From positions 124,001 to 188,000 of the forward strand of contig NZ_WTVN01000001.1 in assembly GCF_012910905.1 (NCBI RefSeq): a stretch of DNA of 64,000 nucleotides, written 5' to 3'. The DNA comes from Aromatoleum toluvorans. GTDB lineage: Bacteria; Pseudomonadota; Gammaproteobacteria; Burkholderiales; Rhodocyclaceae. Below, one piece after another: positions 61,485 to 64,000 of the stretch. Each line of letters opens with the position of its first letter. Within the stretch, counting starts at the first letter, position 1. The notes beneath the pieces are model-generated. The model was not told where the DNA came from and did no database searches. It worked only from the letters and a program-made list of their open reading frames with translations. The position numbers and the translations under genes were made by a program.

Positions 61485-64000
61485 TCAAGCCGGTCTGCCT
61501 TTGTAGCCAGCCGGAGCAGCCTTGAGTTCCTTCGCGACTTTCCCTGAGCTGGTCGATTTGAAGGGGGCGGGGTCAATCTCGAAGACGCTCACCGCCACCT
61601 GGTTGTTGCCGTGAACGTGAGCAATCAAGCGCTCGTGCTTGGGGAGCGGTGCCTGCGCAGTAGAGCCACCAAACTCACCCGAGTTGGCCAACACCACTGG
61701 TTGGTACATATGAAAATGCAGGGCTGCCACCATGTTGTCGAAGGTCTGAACATCTTGGTTCAGCGCTGCGACCAGAAACATGTCGGACTTGTCCCGCAGG
61801 TCGGCGACCAAATCAAGGTCGGTCGCGTCGTAGCAGATGGCCGCCGCAACACGTGTTCGCGTCTTTGTTCCAACGGGTAGCTCAACGAGCGTCAGATGTG
61901 GGCGATACCCCTTCACGCCCATTGCCCGTTCCAGCTTCATCGGATGAAGCTTCCCTTGCCAAGCGTATTGGATGCTGCGCCCGTGGCCTGGCGACTCGGT
62001 TCTGATGAGCCACAGGCCTTGGTTTATCGGTGCGCCGAGCTTGGCCGAATGCAGGAACGTGAGGCCGGCAAAGATGTTCGAGCGCAATTTGTCGGAAAGC
62101 CGGCGGAGGAGGAAAATATGCTCCGGATGCACGGCCAGCTCAGGGAACAAGATGACATCAACTACTGGGTTCTCGCCGTCATCATCCCTAAGTTTTGGCG
62201 GCTGTGCGGAAGCCCACGTGCGTAGCTTCTGATACGCCAGTCTGCAGACCTCAGCCAAATGCCGCCTGTGTTCGGCAAGGACGCCAGGCGTCCAGTGGGT
62301 GGGGTCTTTGACGTCGAACTCATCTTTTCTTGGACGCATCGGCTGGACGATAGCGACGCGCAGAGGCCTGTCTTGCAGTGCGGCATGGTCGTCAGTCGGC
62401 ACCACATACATCGGTGTTTTGCTGCGCACACCGAACAGCGCTCGCTGTTCAACAATTCTCCGCTCGATGAACAGCAGTAGCTCCTCCGGCGTACGTGCTG
62501 CTCCCGCTGCCACCGCATCATTGGCCCGGAACTCGACACCCGGCCATTGGAGTAATGTCGAAAGCAAGCTGGAGAGCCATGGAGAGACCGGGCCAGGCTC
62601 GTCCGTCAATCCTCGCCCGGAATTCAGCAGCCCAAACCGGCGCTTGAACCACGTACTGCGGAGACCCGAGTAGCGCCCCACCTCCTCGGTCACCAGATAC
62701 CGTCGGCTGGTGAAGTCAAACTCGCCGGTCAATGCCGCCCGAAGAATCCGGCCCAGCCCGTAGAGCCATGCCTTGTCTTCGCCTACCCACGGTGGATTGG
62801 CATACAGGGGGTTCGGCGCCTCATTGCCCTTGAACGGCAACACAGAGAGGAACTCCGTCTCCTCGGGTAACGCCAGGACTCGTGACCAGTCGGTGCATTC
62901 CAAGGTGACGTCACTTGCGCTCAGGCCCGCGCTCAAATGCTTCTGGATACCGTCAGCCCTCAGCAGCGCTTTCGCTAGCATCAGGACACCGTTTTCCTGG
63001 CCGAACACGTTGTCCGCATCCAACATGATTTGGAGTAGCGGACGCTGCGCCCGGCGAGGCGTGCCGAAACGTTTTGCAGGCGGCTTCCGATTGGCCTCGA
63101 TAAGTGCATGGGGCACAAACTTCTTCCATCGGGGGGCTCTATTACCCTTTGAGTTCAACGCTGCCATCACGAGGTCGGGTCGGTTGAGGGCAACAGTCAT
63201 GACGATCACGGCCTGATCGTCTTCGTCTTTCGTTAATCGCAGCCCTTCAGCCAGCCAGACGCCGAACCGCCTGGAAGTCGGACTGAACTGCTGCGCGACC
63301 AGTGCAAGGGGTAGGGCCTCGATCAGGTCTCGCGAATACGTTGGTTCAAACATCATCGTGCGCTGAAGAGCCTTGTATGCCGATGCCTCAGCAGGCATCT
63401 TCCTTCGAGATGCTGCGAGCGATACGTCGCCAATGGATGCCAGATACAAGTAGGCCTGCTGCAGCAGGTACCAAGGCGAGGCGTCGCGCTCAACGATGAT
63501 GCGCCGAGCCAGCACTCCGAGATCCTCACGGTAGCCAAGGATGTCAACCGACTCCGGGTACTCCTCCTCATCTCGAAAACCCGTTTCTACGGCCCCCGCC
63601 CGAAGCAGGTCTGCGACGACATACTCGGCCACTCGCACTTGTCTCAGCCCCTCGCTATCGAGGCCATCGAGTGCAGCGAACAGCTTGACGCCAAGCGCTT
63701 CCACTACCGGCGCCAGCAGCTTGGGGTGAGGGTAAAGGTCCATCCCACACCGCAGCAGCAGAGCGAGCGACGGGTTCTCCGCCCAGCACTTGATGAGCTT
63801 GCGGGCCGTCGATTCGAACTCGTGCGCGAGTGCCATTCCGTTGGTTACCCGCTCGCTCAATGCCTCACCCGCGTCAGCAGGCGCGGTGATGTCAGTCATT
63901 GCCAACCGATGGCGCATTAGCTGCGCCAAGCGCGTGGCCACGAAGCGCTTGACGGTATCGTCGCGGACGTCCGTGTTGGGCACAGCGATGCTGGCAAGAC
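61485..64000 (-). CDS. Large protein with C-terminal nitrilase domain, N-terminus outside window (possible DRT1/UG1-like)
   Basis: At least 838 codons are visible; the frame is still open at the right edge, and the GTG at 63983 need not be the true start. From about residue 555 (counted from that GTG) a nitrilase/C-N hydrolase domain is clear: RVAIVQPMRP, E615 in FPELAVHPE, K678 in GKLHPMK and C717 in AAICYDATDLD give the Glu-Lys-Cys triad in order and at normal spacing. The preceding 550 residues are mostly helical with no motif I recognise. Known defence proteins fuse an N-terminal reverse transcriptase to such a nitrilase (DRT type 1/UG1), but no RT motif is inside the window. The three nuclease genes downstream support a defence context. 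Confidence 0.65.
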   Translation of the reverse strand, partial: LASIAVPNTDVRDDTVKRFVATRLAQLMRHRLAMTDITAPADAGEALSERVTNGMALAHEFESTARKLIKCWAENPSLALLLRCGMDLYPHPKLLAPVVEALGVKLFAALDGLDSEGLRQVRVAEYVVADLLRAGAVETGFRDEEEYPESVDILGYREDLGVLARRIIVERDASPWYLLQQAYLYLASIGDVSLAASRRKMPAEASAYKALQRTMMFEPTYSRDLIEALPLALVAQQFSPTSRRFGVWLAEGLRLTKDEDDQAVIVMTVALNRPDLVMAALNSKGNRAPRWKKFVPHALIEANRKPPAKRFGTPRRAQRPLLQIMLDADNVFGQENGVLMLAKALLRADGIQKHLSAGLSASDVTLECTDWSRVLALPEETEFLSVLPFKGNEAPNPLYANPPWVGEDKAWLYGLGRILRAALTGEFDFTSRRYLVTEEVGRYSGLRSTWFKRRFGLLNSGRGLTDEPGPVSPWLSSLLSTLLQWPGVEFRANDAVAAGAARTPEELLLFIERRIVEQRALFGVRSKTPMYVVPTDDHAALQDRPLRVAIVQPMRPRKDEFDVKDPTHWTPGVLAEHRRHLAEVCRLAYQKLRTWASAQPPKLRDDDGENPVVDVILFPELAVHPEHIFLLRRLSDKLRSNIFAGLTFLHSAKLGAPINQGLWLIRTESPGHGRSIQYAWQGKLHPMKLERAMGVKGYRPHLTLVELPVGTKTRTRVAAAICYDATDLDLVADLRDKSDMFLVAALNQDVQTFDNMVAALHFHMYQPVVLANSGEFGGSTAQAPLPKHERLIAHVHGNNQVAVSVFEIDPAPFKSTSSGKVAKELKAAPAGYKGRPA

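Overview
The window reads as a high-GC betaproteobacterial chromosome segment, most like the Rhodocyclales (Azoarcus/Thauera/Aromatoleum group). That placement is inferred from protein character (ETF-ubiquinone oxidoreductase, the MMPL/YCF48/DUF1329/DUF1302 set, BadH- and BadI-like enzymes, AtuA) and no search was run. No rRNA, tRNA, CRISPR array or intact insertion sequence was recognised.

Region 1 (about 77-52750) is a very large acyl-CoA catabolic island. A plus-strand block (77-12615) holds SDRs, two APH-type phosphotransferases, a zinc alcohol dehydrogenase, two acyl-CoA dehydrogenases (ACADs), an alpha-methylacyl-CoA racemase, a crotonase, an MFS transporter and a nitroreductase. A long minus-strand run (34949 down to 12647) follows with four ACADs, five crotonases, an acyl-CoA ligase, four SDRs (BadH-like, PECR-like, DECR-like and one generic), two tandem MDR reductases, AtuA, DUF2889, a MaoC hydratase, an MmgE/PrpD protein and a broken VOC protein. 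A plus-strand block (35186-43883) holds an HMG-CoA-synthase-like/DUF35 fusion, two thiolases, a class I CoA transferase, a FadB-like multifunctional enzyme, an HSD17B10-like dehydrogenase and DUF3237. A minus-strand block (52746 down to 44145) holds a phosphatase, then DUF1302, DUF1329, YCF48-like, MMPL and VOC proteins, which look like an envelope import or export module for a hydrophobic substrate.

Taken together, region 1 looks able to activate a branched and probably alicyclic (terpenoid- or steroid-like) acid as its CoA ester. It could then racemise methyl branches, handle 4-hydroxyacyl-CoA by an Lva/ACAD10-11-like phosphorylation route, hydrolytically open a ring (BadH/BadI-like) and finish by beta-oxidation, with electrons leaving through ETF-QO (53261-54904). 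The substrate is an inference. A recurring motif, roughly TCGTC-N6-GACA, lies in several promoter gaps and may mark one regulon, although no transcriptional regulator gene lies in the window.

Region 2 (about 54905-56650) is a scar: a multiply frameshifted 5' fragment of pntA fused to a 5'-truncated ihfA, followed by about 800 bases with no recognisable gene. Region 3 is a REC-GGDEF-EAL signalling gene (56651-58450).

Region 4 (58561-64000, minus strand) looks like a defence island: an Mrr-like nuclease with membrane segments and a zinc ribbon, an HNH protein, a DUF262-HNH protein, and the C-terminal part of a large protein with a nitrilase domain running off the right edge. The last could be an RT-nitrilase antiphage protein (DRT type 1/UG1-like), but the part that would show a reverse transcriptase lies outside the window.

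Three genes between 5.3 and 13.6 kb carry a frameshift or in-frame stop (MFS, nitroreductase, VOC), which means either local decay or sequence errors.
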